From NCBI GenBank assembly GCA_027604685.1, contig JADHYX010000004.1, forward strand, positions 71,606 to 135,605: a stretch of DNA of 64,000 bases, read 5' to 3'. The notes below the pieces were generated by a model. It was not told the DNA's origin. It saw only the letters and a program-made list of their open reading frames with translations, and ran no database searches. Both the position numbers and the translations under genes were made by a program. How positions within the stretch are numbered: position 1 is the stretch's first letter; every line of letters begins with the position of its first letter. Source of the stretch: Lobulomyces angularis (Eukaryota; Chytridiomycota; Chytridiomycetes; Lobulomycetales; Lobulomycetaceae). This document shows, piece after piece, positions 35,501 through 49,180 of the stretch.

Positions 35501-38500
35501 GAATTTCAAAATATCCAAGTTCATGTTACCGCTTTCATTGGACAACCAATCTTTTTTCGTATGAGATAAGAAAATTGTAAATTACAGCTAATTCCTTTTA
35601 TTAAAGCATGCTGGAATTTTGCATTTTTTAAGCCAACTCGTCTAGGAAGGAAAGAGCATTTAGAAATGACCTTAATCAATGAATCACAGTATGACATTTC
35701 TTTTTCACTAAGTAGTCCAAATCAAACATCAGCCGGCTTAAACTCTTCTCTTTCCCTTGATCCTGGACAGCAAAATTTGCTACAGAGTCAAAGTGTGATT
35801 CCTGTAAGTTTTACTTTTTCGCCGGTTGAACGAGGATGTGTTATGTACTCGTTTAAAATACATATTGTTTCACCATTTGATGCTGTTGTTCAAAGTGCAA
35901 TGGTAAAACAAATTTTGAATAATTTAATCTGTCTTGTTAGATGAATAAAGAATTGCATTTAATTGGAATTTGCATTGAACCTTACTTTCATAAGGTTGGC
36001 GATATCCACGATAAAAATGGGATTAACTTTTTGAGAACGTGGATGAGTCATCCTAAAAGGCTAATTGATGAATGTAAGTATTATATTCTTAAATTAATAT
36101 TTTAATTTATTTTTAGATCCAACAACACCTGAAGAAAAGGGTCAACGATTTGATACTAGAAATGTTGCAAGAGGTTCCCAAATTGAAGACTTTCCTTTAC
36201 AGTTTGCCAAAGATCCTTTAGTTTTTCGAGCGATAGAGCGCGCCAAACCATTAGCTTTGCAAATTGACCAGCAGCGAAAAACTATGTCACAACCTGTGCT
36301 TATACAGCATAAAGGTAGAGAAGCTGTTGATGCTTTTTTTTTTGGCTCTACCTATTTTTCAGTTGACACTCGTCCAAAGAGAATCAATGTTGGAGATGCT
36401 GAAAATGTTGATATTATTTATTTACCACCACCTGATTTACATGAATACTTAACATCATATGGATTTGCCATTGCAATGCAAGAAAGTGGTACATAATTTA
36501 TTGTAAATTCTTTTTTAAAAAAAAAAAAAAAATTAGATCATCGTTTTACTTCTCTTCAAATCTTGGCAAAATTTAACACGGATTTTTTAATTTTTCCTGC
36601 CCCTAATTCGGAAGGCAATGTAATATTAGACTTTGGTAAAGTGGAATCTGCATCCACTATATCTGATATAACTACCAAACACGTTCTTTTATGCAATTTG
36701 TTTCCAACCTCATACTCCTGGAGTGTTAAAATGCTGAACAGTAAAAATAAATTTTCTGCTTTTGAAATTGGCCACATTATGGGTGAACTTCAACCTTTTG
36801 ATACGTATTCTTTACCATTTAAAGTGCATTGTGATAGTTCAGGTTTTAGAAAATGAAAATTTTCGTTGTTGTTAAAAATTTTTGTAAAGGTCAGTTTGAG
36901 AATAGCGTTGAAATTTATATAAAAGAAACCTCTGGTCGACTAGCCAAGCCTCTTAAAGTTATTACAGTGATTCTTAAAGCTCATATTGTTAATACTTCAC
37001 TAACTGGCTTACCAGAAAGCATTGACTTTGGAAGTGCAGTTGTTTTCCAAAAAAAAAAACACAGATTTAAAGTTTCCAATTCTGGATCGACAATGGTCAA
37101 TATCACTATGTTAGTTCGCGCACCATTCAAGGTTGAACCAAAATCTATTTCATTAGAACCAAAAGAGAATTATCAAATTGAAGTTACTTACATCCCCACT
37201 GAGTCTGGTTCAATTCAAGCTAAGGTTCGATTTGCCAGTATTGTATTAACCTGTTTTTGCTATTTAGTTATTACTATACATAAATCAAAGGTTGTATATG
37301 GTACCACTTTCGGGAACTGGTGGTACTAGTGAACTTATTTGTGACAAATTCGAAAAAAAAAGCGTGGATTTCGGTCATCAGAGGGAAGGTACTTTCACTT
37401 AAAGTAGCTCGTCTAATATAATTTAGGTACAATTGCCTGGCTCTCTATTTACCTTACTAATAAGGGAACATTGCCATTGTATTTAAAAGCTGTCACAGCA
37501 GAAAACCCAGAAATGGTCAAATTAATATTTTTAGGTGAATAAATTTTTTAATAGCCATTAAAATCTTTTCAATAGACTGTACTTCTACTGTGCCATATGA
37601 AACCCAAACTATTAGTTCCAATGAGAAAGTTCATGTTAGAAAAGACTATTGGAGTATTCTTAGAAGAAAGATTAAAATTTTTACCGTTTTCAAGATTTTA
37701 AGAAAGGTTATAAATGGAACAAAGCAATTAGTAGTTAAAGACAGAGAATCTGATTCTTTAAATGAAGAAGGCACTCATATTAAAATTTTTTCAACTTCCT
37801 GTAAAGTTTCGGAGCAAAGTCTTTTGGGAGTTGTTCCACAACTAAAACCTTTTTATTCTTACCACTTTAGACTTGGATTTTCCTCCAAATATCAACTCAA
37901 ATCTTCTACTAATGTTATATTTCATTACATGCCAATAACTGCTGACGAGGATTCAGGATCTCTTGCCTTGTTAGCAAAGCATTTTAAATTAAACGTCACC
38001 GCAAACGTTTTTAGACCGCTCGAAATTTTTCCACCTTTTTATGATTTTGGCTTAGCACCTGCTGAAGCTTTCTTACCACAAATTCAATACACTACAAATT
38101 CCCAATCTTATAATTATGGAGTGGTGAGGGAAGGTGAAAACGACAAGAAAAACAAAATGAATATTGAAGTTCTTAATATGTCATTTGAGGCCCAAAATTT
38201 GGTTTTGCAATTTATATCTTCAGAGTTTTCGGTTAGTGGGAGATCGTGGTATTTACAGGCTGGTGAAAGGTTGTTAATTCCAATGGAGTTTCATCCCCAA
38301 AAAGAACAAGGTATGTTAACTACGTGATGGTTGTTAATGTTTTTTAGTGCAATATCACGGGGAAGCGAGATTTACTCATAAATATGGGTCATCAACAATT
38401 TCAATGGCTGGTACTGGTGCAGCAGCAGATCTGATATTTGACACTGAACTTGATTTTGGATCTGTGAAGTGTCTAAAAAAGGCTTCCCATTCATTAAAGT

Positions 38501-41500
38501 TGCGGAACAGAGGGCTTTTTTCTACTCCATTTACTTTATCAATAATTCAACCTGGGCATGACTTTTTCTTTGACCATGAAGCAGCCGACGACCCATTTGA
38601 AAAAGAAGGTAAAAAACGAATTAAGAACTGACTTTATCTTGATTAATTTTAGGAATTATAAAAACTGGAGAATCAATGTTTATAGTTATTAGGTCTTATT
38701 GTCAAAATTTCCTCCCATACAATCCTTTTATATTGTTGAACTGGCAGCGAGTAGAAGGAGGGGAGTGGGTAGAATCCAAGATTCCATTGAAAATTCAAGT
38801 TGGTATACCACAATTTAAACCAAATAATACAGAGCTGGATTTCAACACTACCTATATTAATCTTTCGAAGTGCTTGCAACTAGCAATTTTAAACGATGGA
38901 AATGCATCGTGTTTATGGGAGGTTGAAGGAAAAGAATTTTTAAGTATAGAGCCTAATGAAGGAGAATTATTGCCTGGACAAACTGAGATATTAAATATTC
39001 TTTTTTCCCCAAAAACTTACGATCCCCTTATAGCCTCTATAACGTTTGATACGGACGTTGGAAAAAAAGAAGTTATGTGCTACGGGATTGTTGGTAAGGC
39101 TTCAAGCATTAGTTTAACTAATTAATACAATATTAGGTGTTCCTTATCTACAAATTTTAGAAGCAGACTTAAATGTGGAGTATGGAATTATTGAAATCAA
39201 TAAAACACACATCAAAAGTATTCCATTGACAAATACCGGAAAAAAAATTATTGAGTATGACATAAAAGTTAGAAAAGTAATGGTTGATGACCTGGAAAAT
39301 AATATCGATGACTTTTCAGTATTTTTTTTTGAAAATTCTCATGGAATTATATCTCCAGGACAAACTTTAGAAGTGCCTTTAAAGTGTATGCCTAGTATTT
39401 ACAATGCCAATTGCAGCGCTGAGTTTGTTGTTACTACTAAAGATGGCGAAGAGTATATTGGAAAGATAAAGTCACTGGGAGGAAAAGCAATTATAAAAAT
39501 TGGTATAAAAAAACAATCTTTTTGATATTTTTAACGTCATCGCAGCCCCACCAACTTACACCAAAAGCGATGTGAAAGATAGACCAGTAACTGCTGAAAT
39601 GAGCAGTTCCAAAAATTCTAAAAATTCTTCTCGTTTGACCAGCGCTATAGGAGCAAGCAATCAAATGGATTCTATGAAAGTAGCTTACAAAACCCATATA
39701 GAAAACTTACAGGAAGTATTAGCGGGGTTACGATCAGCTGAAATAGAGAATTCGCAAAGTAAAATTTCACTTGACAGTAGACCTGGAAGTTCTTCAAAGA
39801 GCTTAATATTTGATGGTGAGTAATTTTTAATGATCAAGAAAATAAAGTTGCTTTAGGTTCTGATATTAAAGAAACAGTAAGAAGGACTAAACAAAGGGCA
39901 TTAGTGAAAGAAGAAAAGGAAAAAGAGACTTTGAACTCAAATAAAAGGTCTGCTAAATCTGGTAAAAACAGAATTTCCTTTGATGAATCCGCTGCGACAA
40001 TGTACACAGATAAATTGTCTACCTTTGAAAATGAATTAGAAGACGCCCTTGGCCGTCCAGTAAAGTCTACGCTTAATGCTTGTACGCCCATTAAATCTCA
40101 AATAAAAGCATCTTTTGGAGACTATAATCCTGGTTCAAGGCCTGCAACTACCTACGACCCTTACAGTTCAGTTAAATCTTCTAATCCAGTGATAGAAGCT
40201 ATTGCAGAACCAATTGAATACTTTACGACTACTTTAAAGAAATTAGTGCATGAGGCGGAATTCACAGAGGATATAACTCTTCAAAAGGAGCTGATCAGCA
40301 AGATTAACGATCGGCTTTTAGACGAAACAAAAAATGTTATAAAAATAGTAAAAGATCAGCTTGATGAATCTTGGGTGGTAAATAGGTCCCTTTTGACTAG
40401 CGCCGTTAGAAGGTTACAAATATCAAATCATGTTTTTGAATCGTTTGGAGTAGGCACAGATGCGATTTCTTCGTACTTGGATGTTGAAAATGACTTCAAC
40501 ATTGGTCTGTTTAAGGAAAAAGAAATCAGCAGCAATATTTTGCTTTTCAATTTACCGAATTTAGGAAATATGGCGTTTGAATATCAAATCGTACCCTCGG
40601 ATACTTTAATTGTTCCACCGAAGTTTACTAAAAAGGATCAGGAAGTATCAAAATTATTTGTAATAAACAATTCCAGTGGTACAGTGGCTCCAAAGGAATC
40701 CGTAAACTTATCAGCATCATTTCAGTCTAGCTGCTCAGGATATTATATGCAAGGTTTGCTAAAACAAAAATTATGCATTTGTTGATTAATCAAATTTTAG
40801 GGTACGATTTAATTTCAGGAGGATCATTGGTCTTAAGTTTTACCGTGAGTGCCAGGGTTGGAGCACCCTTATTGACCATTAGTCCTGATTCGGTGGATTT
40901 TGGTAAAATTGTTAAAGGAAAAACATCCAAAATTACTTTAAAGCTGTTAAACATTGGTTCATACGAGGATAATTTTAAAATTGAAGCCATACCAAATGGT
41001 CCTAAAACAATAATACCAGTCTTGGAAGAAGAAAATAAGAAATCTGCGATTAACTTTAGCATTATTAAAGATTTGATCAGACCTGGGGAGGAAGTTCCCA
41101 TAACTGTGAGTTTTGCTCCTCCTGGTACCTTACTTTTTCATTATTAACAATCTAATGTTACAAAATAGGTGAAGGGGATTTTGAACAAAAGTTTAAAGTG
41201 ACCTGGACAAATGAACCTTTACTATTTACAGTTTGCGGAGTTGGTGGATGTGCTAGGATCGTGCCAGAGTTTACTGACCAACTTGACAAAGACTTCAATG
41301 GACTTGATTACGGAGTTAGCGTAGTAGGAGTATCATACACAAAAAAAGTATATTTACAGAATTTGGGAAATTCGGAGGGTGCATTTGAGTTTTACCCGCC
41401 ATCTGCAACTTTTGTAGTTGAAATTCCAAAAGATGCAAGTGGTACTACAAGAATTCAACCAAACGAAAAAGTAGAAATGTTGTTGACTTATACCCCAGTC

Positions 41501-44500
41501 CAAAAAGAGAATTTGAATGAAAATTTAGAGATAAAAGTTTCTTCAAACGGTATTTTATTAATACCAGTTCGGGGAAGATCAGGTTTATGTGACTGGCTTG
41601 TTGAGGGGGAATTGAATTTAGTAAACATGAGCATTTTTACCACTCAGAAGAAAATTATTAACGTTCAAAATATTGGAGATTTTCAATTCCCTGTTGAGAT
41701 AAAATTAGAACCGGAAAACTTGTTGCAATTTTTTGTTTTGGAAGCTAACAGATCCGAAACTAAGAAAGTTACAATTGGTAGTGGGCAGTCTTGTGAATTA
41801 AAAGTATCAGTAACTCCGGTAGTGGATGAAGATGTAGAAGGATCATTGCATCTGATTACAGATCATGGAAAAGGAAAAGCTTCTAAAACATTATCATTTC
41901 CATTTAAATTTAGAGCATATGAAAAGCAAGTGGTGTTAGATAACAATAAGGATGAGTCTGTGGGTAGAATTCTGGTCGGAGAAGAAGCTGCCATAATAAG
42001 AAATTTGACCAATTTCGGAAACAAAGAAGTTTACTTTAGGTCGCGGATTGAGCAAATTGAGAAAAAAAGCACCGGTCTTCCTGGTGCCGCTGGAAAAAAA
42101 AGTCCAAAAGACAAAAAGCCTGCGACTCCCTGGAGGTTAAAAGGAAAATCAGGTATAATATAAAACATTAATTTTGGAACATAATCCAAATTCAACTATT
42201 TAGAGGGTATATTGCAGGCTGATGAGACCATAGGCATAGAAGCGGTCTATGAATCCCTGTCATCAGAGGATTCCTCCGATTGGCATGAAGCATACTTAGT
42301 TATCGAAGATTCCAAGGTAGAGTAAATATTTCAGGAACTTTCTAATTGTAAAAACTAAAAAAAGGATGGCATAAATTACTCAGAATTAAAAAGAATAAAA
42401 CTAAAAGGAGGTGGAGGTCGGCCAAGATTGGAAATTTTGCCTTCAATTTTAAGTTTTTCACATGTACCTTTTTCTGCAGTGGAGTCTACTAAAATTTTGG
42501 AAGTTAAATTTGTCAGCATTGTAATATAAATAGAATTTTTTAAATATTTAATATTTTTAGGGTACTGCTCCTTTAAATTACGAAATATTACCTGGGTGGG
42601 AACTGTCAGATTTTTTTCAAATTGTAGAAGAATCCGATTTATTTGGTCGAATAGAACCAGAGAAAGAAAAATTAATAAAAATTATGTTTTCACCGAAAGA
42701 GGAAAGGGAATACGCTACTTGTTTAAAAATAAAAACTCAGTTAGACACTTTAGAACTGTTTGTCTCAGGAGAAGGGGCCAAATATTTACTGCACGAAGAG
42801 TCTTTACCTAGGTTGATTGAAATGGGAGACATCATGTTTGGGGATGCTATTAGTTATTTGGTAGCATATCTCAGTTTTGCCAAGAGTTAATTTTTTTTTA
42901 AGCTTTACTTACAAAATGACTGCAAATATCCTATAAAAGTTGAAGGGAAAATATTCAAAAATTGTCTGAAAAGTGACGGAAATGATGCGGATGATATATT
43001 GAATGAAAACTTTAACTTTACGCCTAAAGTTATAGAACTATCGCCATACGAACAGGAATCTTCTAAAGAAAGGTAAATCAATGCATTTAAATATTTTAAA
43101 TTGTACAGGGAGTCTTTTAGTGGTTCAATTTCTTTCCAAGCAAATTTACCTAAAAAAATGGAAAGTGGGGAAATTGACTTTGACAAAGTAGCCGAAATGT
43201 TAAGACTCAATGAAAATGAAAGAAATTACATTGAACTAAGTGTTTTAGGGGGGAAAAAACACGTAATACCTATCACTTTTGTGTATACTGTGAAAGAGAT
43301 TACACCTTTACAATCAAATTTCTATGAAAATCAACCAAACGTGAGTAATGGAGTCTATAAGGAATCAGATGTTGTAACAAAAATTGACTTTGGTGAATGC
43401 GTAAACATTTTAATTAATTATTTTTTATATATTTCTAAAATAATTTTAAGAATATGGATATTGGAAAATCAGTGAGGTTTGTATTACATAACCCAAACTT
43501 TTTTCCTTCGATTGTGATGTTGGAAATAAACTCAGCGGTAACTACAATTTGCCATTTTTTTAAACTAAACCATTCATTATAAGCAATTTGTGCTAGAAGC
43601 GAGCGAGCTACTTATTGGGCCGACTGAATTTAAAGAAGTAGATCTGGTTTTTAAAAATTATCAAATAGCAGATGACTATGAGATACCCAAATCCATTACC
43701 TACTCCGCTTTATTGACTGTATCACCAAAATTTGAAATAATTAGAAGCAAAACCATTTCTCTTTTTGGAATATTAGTAGATGTAAAACAAAAAATCTTGT
43801 CAAGGTTTTCTTATTCATTTAATTTATAATGTTTAGATTCAAGAAGAATTAAAAATTGTTCCTTTGAATTTTGGTTGTGTATTGAAAAGGAAAGAAGGAA
43901 TTTTGATTACAAAATTTAAAAACCCAGCTAGGAGAGCGGTCAGTTGGAAATTGGATATCAATAAAAATATGCAGGATATTTTTCAAGTGCAGAATTTTTC
44001 AGTACACTTTAAATTACCACTTTATTAAAAGTTTTTTAGGGAACTATGAAACCTAAAGAAGAAATACAAGTTTGTGTTACCTTTAGGCCAAAGATTGGGA
44101 CATTTTATTCAACAGATGCAGTTTTTACTACTGATGATAGCGTAAATTCCTTTTTGATGGAGGGACAAGGTGTGGATGCAACGATAAATTGCGCTGAAGT
44201 GGTAGAATTTGGTGTTGTTGGTGTAGGAGAGCCAGAATACAGAATATTAACTATTGAAAACCCAACACTTGTAAGTAACTGTAAATTTTGCTTGTATAAT
44301 CGTTTGTAGGTGTCAATTAAGCTGTTCATAGATATGGAGAGTGAAAGTTCGTGTATTGCTTTAGATCCAAGGTATATTCTATTTTTAGGTGAATTTTCTC
44401 ATTATACATTAGCGATTTGATGTTGTTACCTGGGGAAAAAATGGATATCCAATTAACTTTTTCACCGGAAGCAGGAAAAGATTGTAATGAAGTGCTAAAA

Positions 44501-45551
44501 ATATTCAATTCAGATGTTGGCGATGGTGAATCCATGGATATTATTCACAAAGTGGCAGTAAGTGGCAAGTCAGGAGTTTTTGACTTTGAGATAAATCAAA
44601 TTGATGGAGTAGCCGGCTCAGACGGCTGTATAAGTCTTAACTTTAATAAGATTAGCCAAAATGCAAGAGTTAGGAAATGTTTTGAGATCGATAATACAGG
44701 TGAAACTTGCATTGAAATTGAAGTAGTAGATGAGGAACAAAAAGCATGTGGAGGCATTGAAATTAAAAAAAACACTTGCTTAGTTAAAGTAGATAGAGCA
44801 ACTATCAGCATTCCACCCCACTCAAAACAAAAAATAACATTTTTTTTAAAGGTACCGTTATTATCAAAAAAATTAATTAACTTTTTTGAAAATGAAAGGC
44901 TCTTAAAGAAGGTGATGAAACATTCACCTTAGGACTTAGAACAAAAACTTTATTAAGTCCACGGGTGATTCCCATAATCGTTAGCGTTAACATTGTTTCC
45001 GGACTGAGTTCCTTACAAGAAGGAATAAAAGCTTTTTCAAGAAATGATGATTCCATTGAAGAACTTATTAATTTTAATAAGCAGGAAAGAAAAAAATACA
45101 ACTCAGATCTAGAAATTGAATTATGGAAAATTTTGTTACCAATGGTTAGGCTATCTCCGTTGAAACCATCACAAGAACTTCAAGAAATACCCTTTGTTTA
45201 CGTAAGAAATACAATTAAATATTAAACTTTTTTTTTTTTCTGCAGCCACGTGTTCCACACCCTGAAGTTTTACCATACATAATCCGCCCTCCTGCCATTC
45301 CTAGAGATATTCCACACAAAGCTAGAAAATGGTATATGGAAAGGGCAACATTAGGTTTTAATGAAAAGGTAAAACAACCTAAATATATGTTATATTATAT
45401 TTTTTTTCAATATTAGAATCGACAACTGGAATTAGAAGGAAATCCCTTTTACAAAAGAAAAATTGATGCACTGGAAACAATATCAAAATTGGAAAATAGA
45501 ATTAATTTAGAAAAAGCAAGTTCTAGACAAGAGCAAAAAAAGTTTAGTTAG
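29589..45551 (+). CDS. Giant HEAT + Pro-x-Gly + ASH-domain flagellar protein (HYDIN/CFAP-like)
   Basis: Exons from 29589 to 45551 join in frame through dozens of short introns, implying one protein of roughly 4,500 residues (estimate). N-terminal third: helical HEAT/armadillo-like segments (NLIIVLVNLMVSDERAENRL, RAVYLLGQLGSYLGSVREHD, LDIQMMAVQFIS). Then, at about 32073-33735, repeated Pro-x-Gly modules (LPIGYSYGPN, LPVGMSAVMV, FPVGMLSI, IPAGMSILGS, QPAGFTVDGIAYYDIP). From about 34260 on, many immunoglobulin-like ASH/MSP domains with the F-G-x-V ... N-x-G signature: IDFGSAVVFQKKKHRFKVSN, LDFGSVKCLKKASHSLKLRN, VDFGKIVKGKTSKITLKLLN, VEFGVVGVGEPEYRILTIEN. ASH repeats at this scale are typical of ciliary central-apparatus proteins (HYDIN, CFAP47, CFAP74, DLEC1). 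I could not assign it to one of these: I noticed neither a HYDIN-type P-loop nor a calponin domain. The C-terminus includes RDIPHKARKWYMERATLGFN. Flagellar location is inference. Confidence 0.8.
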
Positions 45552-45855
45552 AAATATTAATAGTAGGATAGTTTGTCATAGATTGGTGACATCTTTATTG
45601 AATATTATTTTATTGCACACCAAATTTAATTTATTTAAAAAACCTTTATGTGTTGTTTCAGTAATTGCCTACTTCGCTTCAACACAACAAAAGAAATAAT
45701 TATATTTTTAAAAGTAAAAAAAAATAAGACATTCCCATATAGCTTCCTTTAAAAAAAACAAAATATTTTTAATGTTTTATTTGCATCAAAATTATTTAAA
45801 AATTTAGCAATTTAGTAGTTAAGAAATCCTCAAAAACGTTTGTAGTGAAAGCTCT
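45552..45855. other. Convergent 3' flanks, no gene seen
   Basis: AT-rich sequence between the stop codons of the giant ASH gene and the SNARE gene. No frame or RNA feature that I can support. Confidence 0.5.
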
Positions 45856-46934
45856 TTAACTTTTGAGTACTTTATTTAATTTATTATTCACCTTATTCAG
45901 CTTTTCTTCCTATAATATTCCAATATAAAAAAGAAATTATAAATAATAAAAAAAATTTTTTACCGAATAAGAAACTTGTTCTTCAGTTCTTTTAATATAA
46001 CCTTCCTGTCTTTCTAATTCTTGCTGATTTTGTAACGCCATTAACTTAATACTAGAAAGGGCTCCACCAATAACATTCAAACTATAGTCACAATTTATGA
46101 AATTAGAAGTAATATAATCACAATTACCCTTCGTCAATCTTTTGTTCACTTTGCAAAGACCGATCCTTTTCTTCTTCGGTTGCCCAGCCACCTACTTTAC
46201 ATTCAACTTTTGCATGACCGACTTCTCGATTGTAATTTTCAAATCCTTGATTTAAAATAAATAAATACTTAGATTAAAATAAAACCTCCTGGTGGCAATG
46301 AAGACAGCCTTTTAGTAAATACTGGCGGAGGACCATCATCTTCCTCGCTACTTTCAGCTTTTTCTATTCACATTTTAATAAAATGTTTAATAGTCATAGT
46401 ACCGAATGTTTTAAGATCAGTTTTAATATTAGGATCTTTCCCAAAAACAGGAATAAAAAATGGTCTAGTAAATTTATTTAAATAGTCTGTCTTTACTTTG
46501 GCTTGGGTCAATTTGGAATCTACCTCATCCATTTTTTTTGATGAATTCCGTAGTTGTTCGCCTTGACTTTTCATAAAAAAAAAAGTAAGTCATTGGTTGT
46601 ATTTAGGAAGGTAGGTATAAATGTATAAAAAAATCTTTTAAATCCAAACAACTCAAGTGTAAAAAGTGGTAAGGTAAAACAGTTACCTGTTTAGTAGATT
46701 TGTGTTTGTACTGGCCATTTGTTGCGCTTTCAATGCCAAATTTACACTATTACTTACAGTGTTAACACTCTGATCTTGGACAGCCAGTGTTTCAGATGTT
46801 AAGGCCTATCTTGTATCAAAATAAGATTTAATTTTAACTGGCAACATAAATACGGTCAGTTCAGCAAATTCATCGATTTCAACTCTATCGTTTAAACTGT
46901 TAGGTCTCCGTAAAGGATTATTTGTTTTGGACAT
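45856..46934 (-). CDS. SNAP-25-like Qbc SNARE (SEC9/SNAP29 type)
   Basis: Membrane-fusion protein with two SNARE helices. Start ATG 46934 gives MSKTNNPLRRPNSLNDRVEI. The first motif spans SVNLALKAQQMASTNTNLLN, then GEQLRNSSKKMDEVDSKLTQ, ending KVKTDYLNKFTRPFF. A charged linker follows (ESSEEDDGPPPVFTKRLSSL; KVECKVGGWATEEEKDRSLQ). After an intron (about 46085-46130) the second motif begins EGLNVIGGALSSIKLMALQN, continuing QQELERQEGYIKRTEEQV, where the Gln of ELERQ fits the ionic zero layer. The last exon adds EKLNKVNNKLNKVLKS and TAA 45856. No transmembrane segment and no palmitoylated Cys cluster were seen, consistent with SNAP29 or SEC9 rather than neuronal SNAP-25. Divergent from MRS2 by 194 bp. 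Confidence 0.85.
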
Positions 46935-47128
46935 TTATATTAAAAATTTTTGAGGAGACTCATTTTTACATTTAACTAAAAATGATAAGGGAATGAAGCG
47001 TTTTAATCAAGCACTAAATCAACTATTCATTTAGAAAAGGCAACTGGAATTAGATGGGCAAAATTTGTTCATTAGGTAAAGTTTAATGGGAGCCTTAAGA
47101 CTTTAGAACTCCGACACTCATAATTTTG

Positions 47129-48804
47129 ATGATGTATGCAATTCAACGGGTGACAAATATAAAAAAATTTGCCCTCCACAGCAGTTCATATCACTTAAGC
47201 TTGTGTAAGTATAACAGACTGCATTACACTTCAAATAACAACTCAGCACCTATTAAAAAAAAGCAAGAAAATAAATTGGATGAAAAAAAACCTGAACTCA
47301 TTTCAAAAAAAACCGAGTTACTAGAAGATATTTCAAATAAATATGAGTACTTTTGCAACACTCCTTTCACAAATTTCAAAGATTTTGAACGAGAATGGGT
47401 TTCTAGTAGTTCAGAACTACAACAAAAGAAATTGGTTCAAAGTATCAAAAAAAAAAAAAGGTAGCATAACGTTTTATATTTTAGTAAATGCGGTAGTTAT
47501 AGACAAAAAAGGTGAAATAAGACTTATTGAAGAAGAGGTTAATAGGAGTGAATTGTGCAAACTTCATTCCCTACATAAAAGGGATTTGAAGATGGTAACA
47601 AAAATTATTACTTGTTTTAAAATCGCTCTTAATTATTAGATGAAACCTTCCTCCAATAAAGCCCCGTCTATATTAGTTAGGGAAAAAGCTATAATTGTTA
47701 ATTTAGGAAACATTAGGGCACTTATAAAAGGTATTTTAAATTGGATGCGAAATTTTTATTGTTGAATTAGATGATTGTGTTTATATTTTTGATTCTCCAA
47801 GTGAGGAAACTCATGAAATTCAATCTTTTTTGATGCATGAACTACAAGGAAATATTTTGTCTAATTCAAGTTCTAAATATTTTGAATTAAAGTGTTTGGA
47901 AGCTATCTTAAATACAAATTTACATTCATTGTTAAAAACTCAATCTGTCATATTGCCTCAAATTGAGGATGTATTGGAAAAATTAAACTTAGAAGTGAAT
48001 CAAGGTACAATTTTTAGAAATTATATTGCGATGTTAATATTATAAGAAAGAACTGCTGAAAAGTTTATTGATTTTAAAAAATGAATTTACTCAATTTAAG
48101 GCCACTGTAGATTCTGTTCACCGATTATATGATAATTTACTATCTAAGTAAGAGAAAAAATGTGGTCTTATAAATTTTTCTAATTTTTTCAGTAATGAAG
48201 ATTTAGCTAGTATGTTTTTAAGTGAAAAAGCCAATAACAAACCACGCAAATGTGAAGATCATGGTGAAGTAGAATTATTATTAGAACATTACCAGGGTTC
48301 CCTCTATGGTTAGGATATTCATTCTTTGTTTATGTTAAGCAACTACTATTTAGAATTATCCAGCATCACAGAACTTACTATGACCACAATTCAAGCTACC
48401 GAATCACTTATTCAGCTATCACGTAACTACTTTTGAGTAAATTATTTGAATTTTATTAATTAAATTTTAGTGGACACTCAGCGAAATAATTTAATAGTAC
48501 TTGATCTCAGAGCAACTCTTGCAACATTATGTTTGTTATTTTAATAATGTTTTATGCTAATTGTGGTATAGCAATTTCTCTTAGCACTTTTATGACATCT
48601 ATTTTTGGAATGAATTTATACAGTGGATTAGAAGAGAATACCACCTTTATGTTACAGTTCACTTTAATGAGCATTTCTATCGGTACTACTCTTTTCATAA
48701 TCAATCTGTGGAAAGTCAGTAAGATTAGAAGCTGGAATGTAGGGGTTTCAAGTTGGATAAAATCCATAAAAAAAATTTCTAACTCTTCACGAAATAGTCT
48801 TTAA
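47129..48804 (+). CDS. MRS2: Mitochondrial magnesium channel MRS2 (CorA family)
   Basis: Inner-membrane Mg2+ channel. ATG 47129 opens a basic, Ser-rich presequence (MMYAIQRVTNIKKFALHSSS). The CorA N-domain is reconstructed across small introns: LCKLHSLHKRDLKM, then APSILVREKAIIVNLGNIRA, LIKDDCVYIFDS (joined over the intron near 47731-47770), and EIQSFLMHELQGNI. Long helices follow (LEAILNTNLHSLLKTQSVIL; HRLYDNLLSN; GEVELLLEHY). A 41-base intron between TLATL and ISLSTF restores TM1, with the diagnostic channel motif GMN at 48607-48615 (FMTSIFGMNLYSGLEE), followed by TM2 (TLMSISIGTTLFIINLW). Length, motif order and presequence match MRS2/LPE10. About nine introns. Confidence 0.93.
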
Positions 48805-49180
48805 TGAGCCCTTTAATTCACATGCGAAGTAATTTTTAGTGAGAATTACAATTCTTAATCAACTTGTATTTAATAGTTTCAAATTTTTAATAGCTAAGAA
48901 AACTACAATAGAGATTTGTACAAACTACTGGTTAATTAATACTGTATTTCGAATTCACTAAACAGTAATCTGTGAAACTTAATATTTATTTTCAACATCA
49001 AATATCATTAATATATTACCTCACTCCAATTAAAATTCTTAAACTTATTATTAGCATTATTCTGACATCGGCTTCTTTAAACTCATCCATTGGTAATATT
49101 GTTGTGAGTTATATAAAAATTGAAAATTTTAATTTTGGATCTCCGATATGTGTGATTGCATTTAATTAGGACACTTTAAA
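48805..49180. other. Intergenic stretch between MRS2 and the MFS gene
   Basis: AT-rich, tandem genes on the same strand. A short frame at 48972-49169 is low complexity and ends before the next gene; not called. An in-frame stop lies just upstream of the transporter ATG at 49181. Confidence 0.45.
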
